Shown here: positions 9,101 through 16,695 of the stretch, piece by piece
Numbering within the stretch: position 1 is the first letter of the stretch
How the letters are laid out: each line of letters begins with the position of its first letter
Assembly: GCA_003252455.1 (NCBI GenBank)
Contig: QKED01000014.1
Span: 1-36,508 of the forward strand
Direction: 5' to 3'
DNA length: 36,508 nucleotides
Source: Gammaproteobacteria bacterium
GTDB taxonomy: Bacteria > Pseudomonadota > Gammaproteobacteria > Thiohalomonadales > Thiohalomonadaceae
Program-made: the position numbers and the translations under genes
Notes under the pieces: model-generated
The model's input: the letters and a program-made list of their open reading frames with translations, nothing else
Database searches by the model: none
What the model was told of the DNA's origin: nothing

Positions 9101-9922
9101 TCAGTGCTTGCCCTTGAGGATGCGCTCGGGGCTGGTGCGCACATGGGTGTAGTAGAGCGGCAGACCGACCAACACGAAGCCGCCGATCAGGTTACCCAGC
9201 GCGGTGGGCAGCTCGTTCCAGATGATGTACTCCATGAAGGTGAAACCGCCCCCCATGATCATGGAGAAGGGGAAGAGGAACATGTTGACGATGGAGTGCT
9301 CGAAGCCCATGAAGAAGAAGAGCATGATCGGCATCCACATAGCGGCCATCTTGCCGGTGGCGCTGGTGGAGATCATCGCGCCGACCACACCCATGGAGAC
9401 CATCCAGTTGCACAGCATGCCGCGGATGAGGATGGTCAGCCAGCCGTCCACGCCGTGGGCGGCGTAGCCGAGGGTACGCGACTCACCGATCTTGGCCACC
9501 TTGGCCGCAATGGCGCCACCATCGGTGTTGTAACCATAGGTGAGGATGAAGGACATCATGAAGGCGACGGTCAGCGCACCGGCGAAGTTGCCGACGAATA
9601 CCAGGCCCCAGTTACGCAGCACCTGACCGACGGTGACGCCGGGACGCTTATCGAGCAGGGCCAGGGGCACCAAGGTGAAGACGCCGGTGAGCAGGTCGAA
9701 CTTCATCAGATAGAGCATGATGAAGCCGACCGGGAAGAGCACCGCACCGAGCAGCGGTGATCCGGTGTTGGTGGCCACGGTGATGGCGAAGACAGCGGCC
9801 AGGGCGAGGATGGCACCGGCCATGAAGGCGCGGATCAGGGTGTCCTTGGCGGACATGTAGACCTTGGACTCGCCCTGGTCGACCATCTTGGTTACAAACT
9901 CGCTCGGATCTAAGTAGGACAT
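9101..9922 (-). CDS. Formate/nitrite transporter (FNT) family channel, NirC-like
   Basis: This 273-residue inner-membrane protein has six hydrophobic spans and the FNT pore features: the loop KFDLLTGVFTL near 74-84, the CNWMVSMGVV motif near 171-180, and the central histidine H209 in FFFMGFEHSIVNMF, equal in number to FocA H209. Known: FNT pentamers pass monovalent anions such as nitrite, formate or hydrosulfide. Context (nitrate sensor, nitrogen genes) favours nitrite, so NirC-like, but the substrate cannot be fixed from sequence. The ATG at 9922 sits eight bases after GAGG; an in-frame ATG at 9928 lies closer to that site and is less likely. It is the first gene after the leader terminator and 56 bp upstream of the kinase start. 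Confidence 0.93.
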   Translation of the reverse strand: MSYLDPSEFVTKMVDQGESKVYMSAKDTLIRAFMAGAILALAAVFAITVATNTGSPLLGAVLFPVGFIMLYLMKFDLLTGVFTLVPLALLDKRPGVTVGQVLRNWGLVFVGNFAGALTVAFMMSFILTYGYNTDGGAIAAKVAKIGESRTLGYAAHGVDGWLTILIRGMLCNWMVSMGVVGAMISTSATGKMAAMWMPIMLFFFMGFEHSIVNMFLFPFSMIMGGGFTFMEYIIWNELPTALGNLIGGFVLVGLPLYYTHVRTSPERILKGKH

Positions 9923-10009
9923 CGTCATTACCTCGGGTTGCTACTATCGGTATGGGTTGAAGCGCTCGGCCCGCCGCCACCACGACACCAACACCACAGA
10001 AGCGGAACC

Positions 10010-10061
10010 AAAAAAAAAGCCCTAAGCGCCGGACCGCTGGATACGGTCAGGTGCTTAGGGC
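10010..10061 (-). terminator. Leader intrinsic terminator upstream of the FNT operon
   Basis: On the minus-strand RNA, GCCCUAAGC (10053-10061) pairs with GCUUAGGGC (10019-10027). The stem continues through CC/GG and GACCG/CGGUC with single mismatches to a UAUCCAG loop, and nine U residues follow (10010-10018). It ends about 90 bases before the FNT start codon, so it cannot end an upstream gene and must act on the leader of the FNT transcript. This is the arrangement expected for antitermination control. Confidence 0.88.
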
Positions 10062-10071
10062 TTCTTCACCC

Positions 10072-10095
10072 TCGACCTCGGCAGGGCCGGGTCGA
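10072..10095 (-). ncRNA. Leader hairpin immediately upstream of the terminator
   Basis: On the minus-strand RNA, UCGACC-CGGC pairs with GCCG-GGUCGA around a CCU loop, with one bulged A (10 base pairs). It lies 10 bases before the terminator and does not overlap its stem, so it is more likely a spacer or folding element than a classical antiterminator. Confidence 0.5.
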
Positions 10096-10142
10096 ACATG
10101 GGGGTCGGGTTGCCGCGAACGGCGCTGAGTGTCAGATGGCGG

Positions 10143-10193
10143 GCACGGCGCCATTACCGTGCGGCCTCTTGCTGGTATCGACACAGCAAAGGC
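10143..10193 (-). promoter_or_regulatory. Candidate ANTAR-binding two-hairpin element
   Basis: On the minus-strand RNA two hairpins lie back to back. The downstream one (10143-10162) has stem GCACGG/CCGUGC, closed by a U-G pair, leaving hexaloop AAUGGC; A at position 1 and G at position 4 are the ANTAR-recognised bases. The upstream one (10164-10193) has stem GCCU-UUGCUG/CAGCAA-AGGC with one bulged G; its loop (UGUCGAUAC) is nine bases unless an inner pair forms, so it is not a clean AnnGnn loop. Known: ANTAR proteins bind such paired hairpins in leader RNA. The NIT-ANTAR gene at 5487-6752 is the obvious partner. Confidence 0.6.
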
Positions 10194-10653
10194 TGGGCCA
10201 ATTGGACGAAAGGGGCGCTGGAGTGGGCCATTTCCTACACTCGGCGACGCACATCGGGCGCCCCTGGCGAGCCTCTGTGCACTATCAGAGGGCAAGAGAG
10301 ACGACACAGGGTGTGGGATTGCACCAAAGAGTGACGCGACCGGCGCCCTCGTGGCGGGTCGTGCGGGCACACCCGGTACCGGCCCCCTACATCCGGCGGC
10401 GCACTCTCCTGCCGACACGACTACGCTTAGAGGGTCCTGGCACCCAGACAAGGCACCTGCGCAAGAGTCCGCCTCAGGGCGGCACGCACCCCCAGGCGCC
10501 GTGGGTCGAGTGGTTGAACCTGAGCTTACCGGTCGTCCGGTGACGGCCAGCGCGCGAACGGGAACGATTCATCCCGCACAGAGGTTCAATGACTTACCCT
10601 ATTCGGCCCCCATCATCGAGCGCGTGCGTCGCCGCCCTGAACATCGTCTAAGC

Positions 10654-10682
10654 TTGCCTGAGCAATGACACTCTGGTATTTA
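10654..10682 (+). promoter_or_regulatory. Candidate sigma-70 promoter for dksA
   Basis: TTGCCT (10654-10659) and TATTTA (10677-10682) are separated by 17 bp, about 150 bp before the dksA start. Both hexamers are partial matches, so this is a candidate only. Confidence 0.35.
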
Positions 10683-10831
10683 TGCTCGCTTATTTTTTCG
10701 GTGCCTGGCCCTTTGACCCCGTTTCGAGGCAAAGTCCGCGCGTCTGGTGCCGACCACTTTCCGGCCTCGGGGTATCTCCGGACGAGGGATGAGGCCGGGT
10801 GAGAGCCAACAACCGCATGGCGAAATAAGGC

Positions 10832-11284
10832 ATGAGTAACAATAGTAATAACGTCGCGTCCAGCAGCAGTGCGGACGGCTTCAGCAGCTTCACCCCCTAC
10901 GAGCCCGTCTCGGGTGAGGAGTACATGAGCCGTCCTATGCGCGAGCACTTTCGTGGCCTGCTGCTCGCTTGGCGCAAGGAGCTGATGGAAGAGGTGGACC
11001 GCACCGTGCACCATATGCAGGACGAGGCGGCCAACTTCCCCGACCCCAACGACCGTGCGACTCAGGAGTCTGAGTTCACCATGGAGCTGCGTACCCGTGA
11101 CCGCGAGCGCAAGCTGATCAAGAAGATCAACGAGGCACTCGACCTACTCGACGACCAGGAGTACGGCTACTGCGAAAGCTGTGGCGTGGAGATCGGCATC
11201 CGCCGCCTCGAAGCCCGCCCCACCGCCACCCTCTGCATCGACTGCAAGACCCTCGACGAGATCCGCGAAAAGCAGCGCGGCTGA
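10832..11284 (+). CDS. dksA: RNA polymerase-binding transcription factor DksA
   Basis: This 150-residue protein matches DksA in length and layout. It has a coiled coil with the tip sequence DPNDRATQE (D71, D74), which reaches the polymerase active site through the secondary channel, and a zinc finger with C114, C117, C135 and C138 (CESCG...CIDC). Known role: with ppGpp it lowers rRNA transcription and raises amino-acid biosynthesis promoters. The first 20 residues are a serine/asparagine-rich variable tail. The ATG at 10832 is preceded by a weak AAATAAGG. The gene stands alone, with a G+C-rich hairpin after it. Confidence 0.97.
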   Translation: MSNNSNNVASSSSADGFSSFTPYEPVSGEEYMSRPMREHFRGLLLAWRKELMEEVDRTVHHMQDEAANFPDPNDRATQESEFTMELRTRDRERKLIKKINEALDLLDDQEYGYCESCGVEIGIRRLEARPTATLCIDCKTLDEIREKQRG

Positions 11285-11326
11285 TCCTGGCCGCGCACGC
11301 GGCAGAGATATCGATGCAAACAAACA

Positions 11327-11344
11327 GGGGGCCTCACGGCCCCC
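11327..11344 (+). terminator. Terminator-like hairpin after dksA
   Basis: GGGGGCC (11327-11333) and GGCCCCC (11338-11344) form a 7-bp stem with a TCAC loop between dksA and the converging gene. Only two T residues follow, so it may be a weak or bidirectional terminator. Confidence 0.5.
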
Positions 11345-11358
11345 TTCGACGTTCTGGA

Positions 11359-12756
11359 CTACAGCCCGCCCCGGGGTTCCGGGTCCAGCTCCGGCACCGC
11401 CCCCTCCTCCATCGGCCCGAAGCCGAACAGCGAACGGCGCTGACTGGCGCGCTGCTGCTCGAACCAGCGCCCCAGGTCGAGACCGCCGTTCGGCGTCAGC
11501 ATCCCACCAAGGCGCAGGATATCGTCGCTCCCCGCCCCCATCTGCGCGTCGTCGGAGTGGGCCAGGCTGAGTAGCGCCCCACGTCCATCGGGGGTGAAGA
11601 CCAGGCCACCGACACGCGCACTGGGGTCGCTGGGCAGTAGCAGCGGTTCGCAGCCGTCACTCAGGGTGTCCGCATCCTCGCCGTCCGGCAGACAGGCCAC
11701 TAGCCCTGCACCGGCGGTGTCGCCCCAGAGATAGAGCAGCCCCGAGGGGGCCAGGGCCAGTCCGGCGATACGCGCAAGGCCGCTGGCGCGGATCGGATTG
11801 GACCATCGGGGTGCCGCACCCGCCGTCTGCGTCACGCAGTTGACCACCCGCCCCTCGCCCCAGCAGAGGCCGAAGCCGTCGCTGCGGGTGATCGCCAGTA
11901 GCCCGCCGATCGCCTGCTCGCCCCCGGTCGGCGCGGGACGCCAATCGGGCAGAGGCTCCCAGCGCAACGCGGCCTCGGGACAGACCCCGGCACAGGGGGC
12001 GGTGAGCCCCTGCAGCTCCCCGTGACGCAACGGCGACTCCTCCAGGAGGGCGAGACGCCGTGCGCCCACATAGGGGGCCAGCGGGGCGAAGCGCAACAGG
12101 GCATCGCTACCCGGTTGACGCCGATCGAGGGCGTAGAGGGTGCCATCGGGGAGCACCACCACCCCGCCCCAGGCGAGGTTGGGTAGCCCCTGACGATAGG
12201 CGAGCAGGTCGCGGCGCGGGCGCCCCTCCTCGTCCACCACCAGGGCGTCACTCTGACCCTCGGCGGGGCGCACCAGATTGAGGTCGCTCACCGCCAGCGG
12301 GTCGAGTAGCTCGTAGAGGGCCCCGGTACCGTCACGGGTCTCGGCGATGAGCAGGGTACCCCAGGGGGTGGCCGCCTGGGCGGCGCAGCGGGCCAATCCA
12401 CGCACTACGGTCTCGACCTTGCCGTCGAGCAGGTCGATACGCTGCAGCGAGGCGTTGTAGGCATCGCCCAGTGAGTAGAGGGCGGGCTCGCCATGGTCTT
12501 CGGTCAGCTGACGCGGCTGGTCGACGCACACCAGCAGGTGGGTGGGTTGGCCACCCTGGGGCCAGAGCAGCAGGGGTCCACTCCCCTCGGCGGCTTGGCG
12601 GGTAAGGTAGGAGAGACCGAGCCCCTGGGCCTTGCGTGCCAACTGTGCGGCCATCTGATCGGGGTGGCGCGCGCTGGCCTGGGCCACGGCAGTCAACGTG
12701 AGTAAGAGCAGGGTGAGGGACACCTGGGCCAGGGAGGGGAGACGGGAGGGGGGCAT
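11359..12756 (-). CDS. Secreted protein of unknown function, probable beta-propeller
   Basis: This 465-residue protein has a clear signal peptide (positive start, LTLLLLTLTAVAQASA, cleavage near residue 28). The mature part has repeated short segments of the kind found in propeller blades, such as GGVVVLPDGTLYALDRR, LARIAGLALAPSGLLYLWGD and VGGLVFTPDGRGALLSLAH, suggesting a six- or seven-bladed fold. Four to six cysteines could form disulfides, in keeping with a periplasmic location. I do not recognise a named family; a distant relation to PhoX/DUF839-type proteins is possible but no catalytic residues can be assigned. The ATG at 12756 is chosen because it begins the signal peptide; a GTG at 12798 would add a non-signal extension. 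No operon partner. Confidence 0.7.
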   Translation of the reverse strand: MPPSRLPSLAQVSLTLLLLTLTAVAQASARHPDQMAAQLARKAQGLGLSYLTRQAAEGSGPLLLWPQGGQPTHLLVCVDQPRQLTEDHGEPALYSLGDAYNASLQRIDLLDGKVETVVRGLARCAAQAATPWGTLLIAETRDGTGALYELLDPLAVSDLNLVRPAEGQSDALVVDEEGRPRRDLLAYRQGLPNLAWGGVVVLPDGTLYALDRRQPGSDALLRFAPLAPYVGARRLALLEESPLRHGELQGLTAPCAGVCPEAALRWEPLPDWRPAPTGGEQAIGGLLAITRSDGFGLCWGEGRVVNCVTQTAGAAPRWSNPIRASGLARIAGLALAPSGLLYLWGDTAGAGLVACLPDGEDADTLSDGCEPLLLPSDPSARVGGLVFTPDGRGALLSLAHSDDAQMGAGSDDILRLGGMLTPNGGLDLGRWFEQQRASQRRSLFGFGPMEEGAVPELDPEPRGGL

Positions 12757-12822
12757 AGCGGCGTATCGCGGGTGGGGGTCGGGAATATGCAAATACACTA
12801 CTATGCTAAATCAGATCGGCAG

Positions 12823-12846
12823 AAAAAAACCGCCAAAGGGCGGTTT
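12823..12846 (-). terminator. Intrinsic terminator of the 29-residue peptide gene
   Basis: On the minus strand AAACCGCC/GGCGGTTT forms an 8-bp stem with a 4-base loop, followed by a run of seven T residues (12823-12829). It lies 24 bp after the stop codon at 12870 and upstream of the next minus gene, so it closes the small transcript on its own. Confidence 0.85.
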
Positions 12847-12869
12847 CTTTGTCCTGCGTCACTCGCGCA

Positions 12870-12959
12870 TCAGAGCCGATCGTCGCCCTTGGGTCCCCCC
12901 GTAATGAGAAACACCACGGCGGCGACCACTATGACCAGGATAATCAGTTCGATAAGCAT
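12870..12959 (-). CDS. 29-residue single-span membrane peptide
   Basis: The ORF encodes 29 residues: an N-terminal hydrophobic helix (MLIELIILVIVVAAVVFLIT) and a short polar tail GGPKGDDRL. The ATG at 12959 has GGAG eight to eleven bases upstream, and an intrinsic terminator follows the stop. A dedicated ribosome-binding site plus terminator argues for a real gene despite its size. It resembles small regulatory membrane peptides in general form, but no family is recognised. The hydrolase gene upstream (start 13978, stop 13121) is 160 bp away, so it may have its own promoter or be co-transcribed. It could also be a type I toxin-like peptide, though no antisense RNA can be shown from the sequence. 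Confidence 0.65.
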   Translation of the reverse strand: MLIELIILVIVVAAVVFLITGGPKGDDRL

Positions 12960-13120
12960 GGGCTCTCTCCGTACCTCCGCCCCGATCCATGGCATGTGGG
13001 CTCCTATAAGGAACTGTAGGACATTATCACCTCTTCCGTAAGGAAAAGTGTATTCAATGTGTAAAGGCAGACACGCGGCAGCGGCTGACTCCCGCGTAAT
13101 ATCAAGGTATTGGGTTACCG

Positions 13121-13978
13121 TTACGTAACACTCACCCCACAGGCGCGGGCCAACGCGACGACACACGCCTCGGGGGCATCGGTGTGCAGGTAGTGCCCGC
13201 CGGGCAGCTCCACGCAAGCCAGACCACTGGCTGCCAAGCGCTCGGGGAGGTAGGCGCGTGACTTCACCAGACCCTCACTCGGCAGCAGCAGTAGCCCGGG
13301 CACGGTCAAGGCGCGTAGCTGGGCGAGCACCTGCTCCTCGGTGTGATAGTAGGGCGAGGGGAGCGTCAGGCGCGGGTCGTGACGCCACACCACGCCCCCC
13401 TCCACCGGGCGCAGGGCACGGGAGAGCAGGGCACGCGCGACCGCGTCGACGCCGGGCAGCAGGCCGTACTGGGCGCGCTGGGCCAAGGCCTGCTCCAGAC
13501 CCTGCATGCGTCGCACCCCGTGACGCGCAATGGCGGTATGGTGGCGCAGTGCCTCGGCCAGACGTCCCCCTGCCAGCTCGGGCGGCTCGGTACGCGGGCC
13601 GAGGGCGTCGATGAGCAGCAGGCGTTCCACCCGTTGCGGGCGGGCGATGGCGAAGATCAGTGCCACCACGCCGCCGAGGGAGTGGCCGAGGAGGGCTACC
13701 TGGCGCAGGCCCAGGCGGTCGAGCAGGGCATCGAGCAGCGGCAAGGCATTGTAGAGGTGGTAGTCGGCGCTCGCCGGCAGGTGTTCGGAGAGGCCGTGCC
13801 CCGGCCACTCCAGGGCGATGATGCGTTGCCCAGGCCAGTGGGCAGCGAGCGGGGCGAAGCTCTCGCTGTTGTCGAGCCAGCCGTGCAGGGCGAGGATCGG
13901 CAGCGTCCCACCCTCTCCCCACTCACGCACGCAGAGGCGCAGCCCCAGCACCTCGACAAAACGCGCCGTCCCCTGCAT
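13121..13978 (-). CDS. Alpha/beta hydrolase
   Basis: This 285-residue alpha/beta-fold hydrolase has the nucleophile elbow GHSLGG (S100), the oxyanion-hole segment LHGWLDN near 31-37 and a late histidine in LPGGHYLHTD. The acid may be the D in the LLIDALGP strand or a later one. No signal peptide, so cytoplasmic. Known relatives include esterases and MhpC-type hydrolases, and substrate cannot be predicted. The ATG at 13978 has GAGAGG about eight bases upstream; the GTG nine bases earlier abuts that site and is unlikely. It is divergent from sbcB. Confidence 0.88.
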   Translation of the reverse strand: MQGTARFVEVLGLRLCVREWGEGGTLPILALHGWLDNSESFAPLAAHWPGQRIIALEWPGHGLSEHLPASADYHLYNALPLLDALLDRLGLRQVALLGHSLGGVVALIFAIARPQRVERLLLIDALGPRTEPPELAGGRLAEALRHHTAIARHGVRRMQGLEQALAQRAQYGLLPGVDAVARALLSRALRPVEGGVVWRHDPRLTLPSPYYHTEEQVLAQLRALTVPGLLLLPSEGLVKSRAYLPERLAASGLACVELPGGHYLHTDAPEACVVALARACGVSVT

Positions 13979-14112
13979 CCCCCACACCTCTCGCGCTACC
14001 TTGTTCAGTTGCTATAGAGTCACATGCTCGCGGGTTGTCGTAAAATGGTCATGACCCCGTTCAGCAACGTCGGTGGCGGCCTTTTGCCTTCGGCCCCAGA
14101 GGAGTATGGCGC

Positions 14113-15558
14113 TTGACCCAGAGCATCTACTGGTACGACTACGAGACCAGCGGCACCGACCCCAGGCGCGACCGCCCGTTGCAGTTCGCCGGGCTGCGCA
14201 CCGATGAGCACCTGGAGGTGATCGGCGAGCCACTGACGCTCTTCTGTCGCCCGAGCGACGACCAACTGCCGCAACCGGATGCCTGCCTCATCACCGGCAT
14301 CACACCCCAACGCGCCCTCGCCGAGGGGCTTCCCGAGGTCGCCTTCATCCGCCGCATCCTGGAGGAGTTCGCCCGGGCACAGACCACGGTGGCGGGCTAC
14401 AACAACCTGCGCTTCGACGACGAGGTGACGCGCCACACCCTCTACCGCAACCTGCTCGACCCCTACGCCCGCGAGTGGCGCAACGGCAACAGTCGCTGGG
14501 ACCTCATCGACCTGGCGCGCATGACCCGCGCCCTGCGCCCCGAGGGGATCGTCTGGCCCGACTACGACGACGGCACCCCCTGCTTTCGCCTCGACCGCCT
14601 CGCCCCGGCCAACGGCATCGAACACGCCAACGCCCACGACGCCATGGCCGATGTCTACGCCACCATCGCCTTCGCCAAGCGCCTGCGCGCGGCCCAACCC
14701 CGGCTGTTCGACTACCTGTTCAAACTGCGCCAGAAGAGTGAGCTGGCACAACTCATCAACATCAGCCAGATGACCCCACTGGTGCACGTTTCCGGCATGT
14801 TCCCCGCCAGCCGCGGCCACCTGAGCCTGGTGGCCCCGGTGGCCCTGCACCCGCATTTCCGCAACGAGGTGCTGATGGTCGACCTGGCCAAGGACCCGGA
14901 GGAGCTCCTCAGCCTCGACGCCGAGACCCTGCGCGAACGCCTCTTCACCCCCGCTGCCGCGCTCCCCGAAGGGGTGCAGCGCCCGCCGGTAAAGGGCATT
15001 AACCTGAGCCGTTGTCCGGCCCTCGCACCACTCAGCGTGCTCACCCCGGCGGATGCCGAACGCCTCGGCCTCGACCTCGCCGAGTGCCGCGCCCATCACG
15101 CCCGCCTCCTGCAGAGCCCGGAGGTGGCCGGTAAGCTGCAGACGCTCTATCTGCGCCGTGAGGAGCATGAGACGCCCGACCCCGACCTCGCCCTCTACGG
15201 TGGCGGCTTCTTCTCCGATGCCGACCGCGAGCGCATGGAGTCGGTGCACCAGACCCCGCCCGAACGGCTCGGCGAGCTGCAACTGCACTTCGACGATCCA
15301 CGCCTCGACGAGATGCTCTTTCGCCTACGCGCGCGCAACTGGCCCGAAAGTCTCGACCCCATGGAGCTCCCGCGCTGGGAGGCGTTTCGCCAGCAGCGCC
15401 TGAGCAACCTCGACGATGGCGCCAGCATCGATTGCCACCACTACTTCCAGCGCCTCGCCGAGCTGCGCGCCGACACCGGCTTGAGCGCGCAGCAGCAGGT
15501 CCTGCTGGATGAGTTGCAGGGGTGGGGCGAACGCCTCTGCCACGGCCGCGTCGAGTGA
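14113..15558 (+). CDS. sbcB: Exodeoxyribonuclease I
   Basis: This 481-residue protein (E. coli 475) degrades single-stranded DNA 3' to 5' and acts in recombination, mismatch repair and clearing of DNA ends. The DnaQ-type exonuclease domain carries D9 and E11 (YDYETSG), the NNLRFDDE motif and the HDA segment in EHANAHDAMADVYA. The SH3-like and C-terminal helical parts follow to about residue 478. The TTG at 14113 is the start: AGGAG ends eight bases upstream, while the nearby ATG at 14106 is out of frame. Its stop overlaps the truC start by four bases, implying translational coupling. Confidence 0.96.
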   Translation: MTQSIYWYDYETSGTDPRRDRPLQFAGLRTDEHLEVIGEPLTLFCRPSDDQLPQPDACLITGITPQRALAEGLPEVAFIRRILEEFARAQTTVAGYNNLRFDDEVTRHTLYRNLLDPYAREWRNGNSRWDLIDLARMTRALRPEGIVWPDYDDGTPCFRLDRLAPANGIEHANAHDAMADVYATIAFAKRLRAAQPRLFDYLFKLRQKSELAQLINISQMTPLVHVSGMFPASRGHLSLVAPVALHPHFRNEVLMVDLAKDPEELLSLDAETLRERLFTPAAALPEGVQRPPVKGINLSRCPALAPLSVLTPADAERLGLDLAECRAHHARLLQSPEVAGKLQTLYLRREEHETPDPDLALYGGGFFSDADRERMESVHQTPPERLGELQLHFDDPRLDEMLFRLRARNWPESLDPMELPRWEAFRQQRLSNLDDGASIDCHHYFQRLAELRADTGLSAQQQVLLDELQGWGERLCHGRVE

Positions 15559-16256
15559 CCCCGCTCACCCTGCTCTACCGCGACCCCTATCTCGTGGCGG
15601 TGGACAAGCCCCACGGCCTCCTGGTCCATCGCAGCAGCATGGCCGCCGAGGTACACGACGCCTACGCCGTACAGCTACTGCGTGACCAGATCGGTCAGAA
15701 GGTCTACCCGGTGCACCGCCTCGACCGCCCCACCTCCGGGGTACTGCTCTTCGCCCTCGACCCATCCACTGCACGCCAGTTGGGCGACGCCTTCACCCGC
15801 CACGAGCTACACAAGCGCTACCTGGCGGTGGTGCGTGGCTACACCGACGACGAGGGGGTGATCGACTACCCGCTGGTGGGCGAAAACGGCGGGGAGGCAC
15901 GCCCAGCGGTAAGCCGCTACCGTACCTTGGGGCGGGTCGAGCTACCGATCCCGGTGGGGCGCTACCCCTGCGCACGCTACTCGTTGGTGGCGGTGGAGCC
16001 ACTCACCGGGCGCTGGCGTCAGATCCGCCGTCACTTCCACCACATCTTCCACCCCCTGGTGGGCGACACCAGCCACGGTGAGGGGCGCCACAACCGCCTG
16101 TTTCGCGACCACTTCGACTCCCAGCGCCTACTGCTCTTCGCCACCGACCTGAAACTGCGCCACCCGGTGAGCGGCGAACCCCTGCACCTGCACGCCCCAC
16201 TGGATGTGTCGACCCAGGCGCTCTTCGCGCGCTTCGGCTGGCAGGGGTTGGGCTGA
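15555..16256 (+). CDS. truC: tRNA pseudouridine synthase, TruC/RluA family
   Basis: This 233-residue RluA-family enzyme isomerises uridine to pseudouridine. The catalytic motif HRLDRPTSGV contains D57. YLAVVRGY and GRWRQIRRHFHHIFHPLVGDTSHG fit TruC (tRNA position 65), where a longer H-rich segment distinguishes it from RluC/D, and no S4 domain is present. The GTG at 15555 overlaps the sbcB stop (GTGA). An in-frame ATG at 15522 would extend it into sbcB by 11 residues unlike the family start. RluA-type members aimed at rRNA are the alternative. Confidence 0.87.
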   Translation: MTPLTLLYRDPYLVAVDKPHGLLVHRSSMAAEVHDAYAVQLLRDQIGQKVYPVHRLDRPTSGVLLFALDPSTARQLGDAFTRHELHKRYLAVVRGYTDDEGVIDYPLVGENGGEARPAVSRYRTLGRVELPIPVGRYPCARYSLVAVEPLTGRWRQIRRHFHHIFHPLVGDTSHGEGRHNRLFRDHFDSQRLLLFATDLKLRHPVSGEPLHLHAPLDVSTQALFARFGWQGLG

Positions 16257-16444
16257 GAGGGCGTCGGCTTCTTCTGCCAAGGTGGTCCGCAGGGCGCCGC
16301 GAAGGGCCCTGCTCGGGTCCGTGCGAGCCATTACCGTTCAGCAGGCGCGTACTTACGCGCTACAGCCCATGCCCCGTCTGCATGAGGCCGCTTTCTCTGG
16401 CCACCGGGCGTAGACGTTCGCGGGCTCCCACTACAGACACTGCC

Positions 16445-16473
16445 TTGGGCCGACCCGGCGTGGCTGGTATGAT
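16445..16473 (+). promoter_or_regulatory. Candidate sigma-70 promoter
   Basis: TTGGGC (16445-16450), a 17-bp spacer and TATGAT (16468-16473) lie 33 bp upstream of the small membrane protein start at 16506. Spacing is ideal and the -10 differs from consensus at one base. Confidence 0.55.
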
Positions 16474-16505
16474 CGCCGCCCCTCCCCCCGAACAGGCCCC
16501 CAACC

Positions 16506-16691
16506 ATGCCCGAAAACAAGAACTTCATGCTCGGCAATCTCGTGCTGGCCGTGGCACTCCTAGTGCTGCTCTATCTGGGCAAACTGTGGGAGCAGTTCGG
16601 CGCGCTGGCGATGGTCATCTGGGTGGCGCTGGTGGCGGTGGGGGTACTGTTGGTCTCCAAGGGGCAGGCGGGGCCGGGCGGCCCCGACTGA
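16506..16691 (+). CDS. Small two-span membrane protein, unknown function
   Basis: The 61-residue product has two hydrophobic helices (about 9-25 and 33-52, VIWVALVAVGVLLVSK), joined by a short KLWEQFG loop, and a glycine-rich tail. No family is recognised. The ATG at 16506 lacks a strong ribosome-binding site, but a good promoter match lies just upstream, and the stop precedes the convergent GGDEF gene stop by four bases. It may be a real small inner-membrane protein. Confidence 0.6.
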   Translation: MPENKNFMLGNLVLAVALLVLLYLGKLWEQFGALAMVIWVALVAVGVLLVSKGQAGPGGPD

Positions 16692-16695
16692 ACAC

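Larger units (their letters stand above)
9929..10831. other. 903-bp intergenic region: FNT leader (minus) and dksA promoter region (plus)
   Basis: No supported protein gene. The left part encodes the minus-strand leader RNA with hairpins at 10164-10193, 10143-10162 and 10072-10095, then the terminator 10010-10061. The right part holds a candidate dksA promoter at 10654-10682. Between about 10200 and 10640 I see no clear element; the promoter of the FNT operon must lie in its left portion, but neither a sigma-70 nor a sigma-54 match is convincing. Confidence 0.7.

Noticed and set aside
10201-10340. Possible sigma-54 promoter for the FNT leader (as in Klebsiella nasF)
   Set aside because: I looked for TGGCAC-N5-TTGCA on the minus strand. 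The best GG/GC pairs do not have the right spacing or flanking bases, so no promoter is claimed.
10200-10640. Short plus- and minus-strand ORFs in the region upstream of dksA (for example 10129-10668 and 10047-10451)
   Set aside because: Several overlap the leader hairpins and terminator, lack ribosome-binding sites, and have Arg/Pro/Ala-rich shadow-like translations.
14020-15288. 422-codon minus-strand frame over sbcB
   Set aside because: Exodeoxyribonuclease I with its acidic active-site residues is encoded on the plus strand over the same bases.
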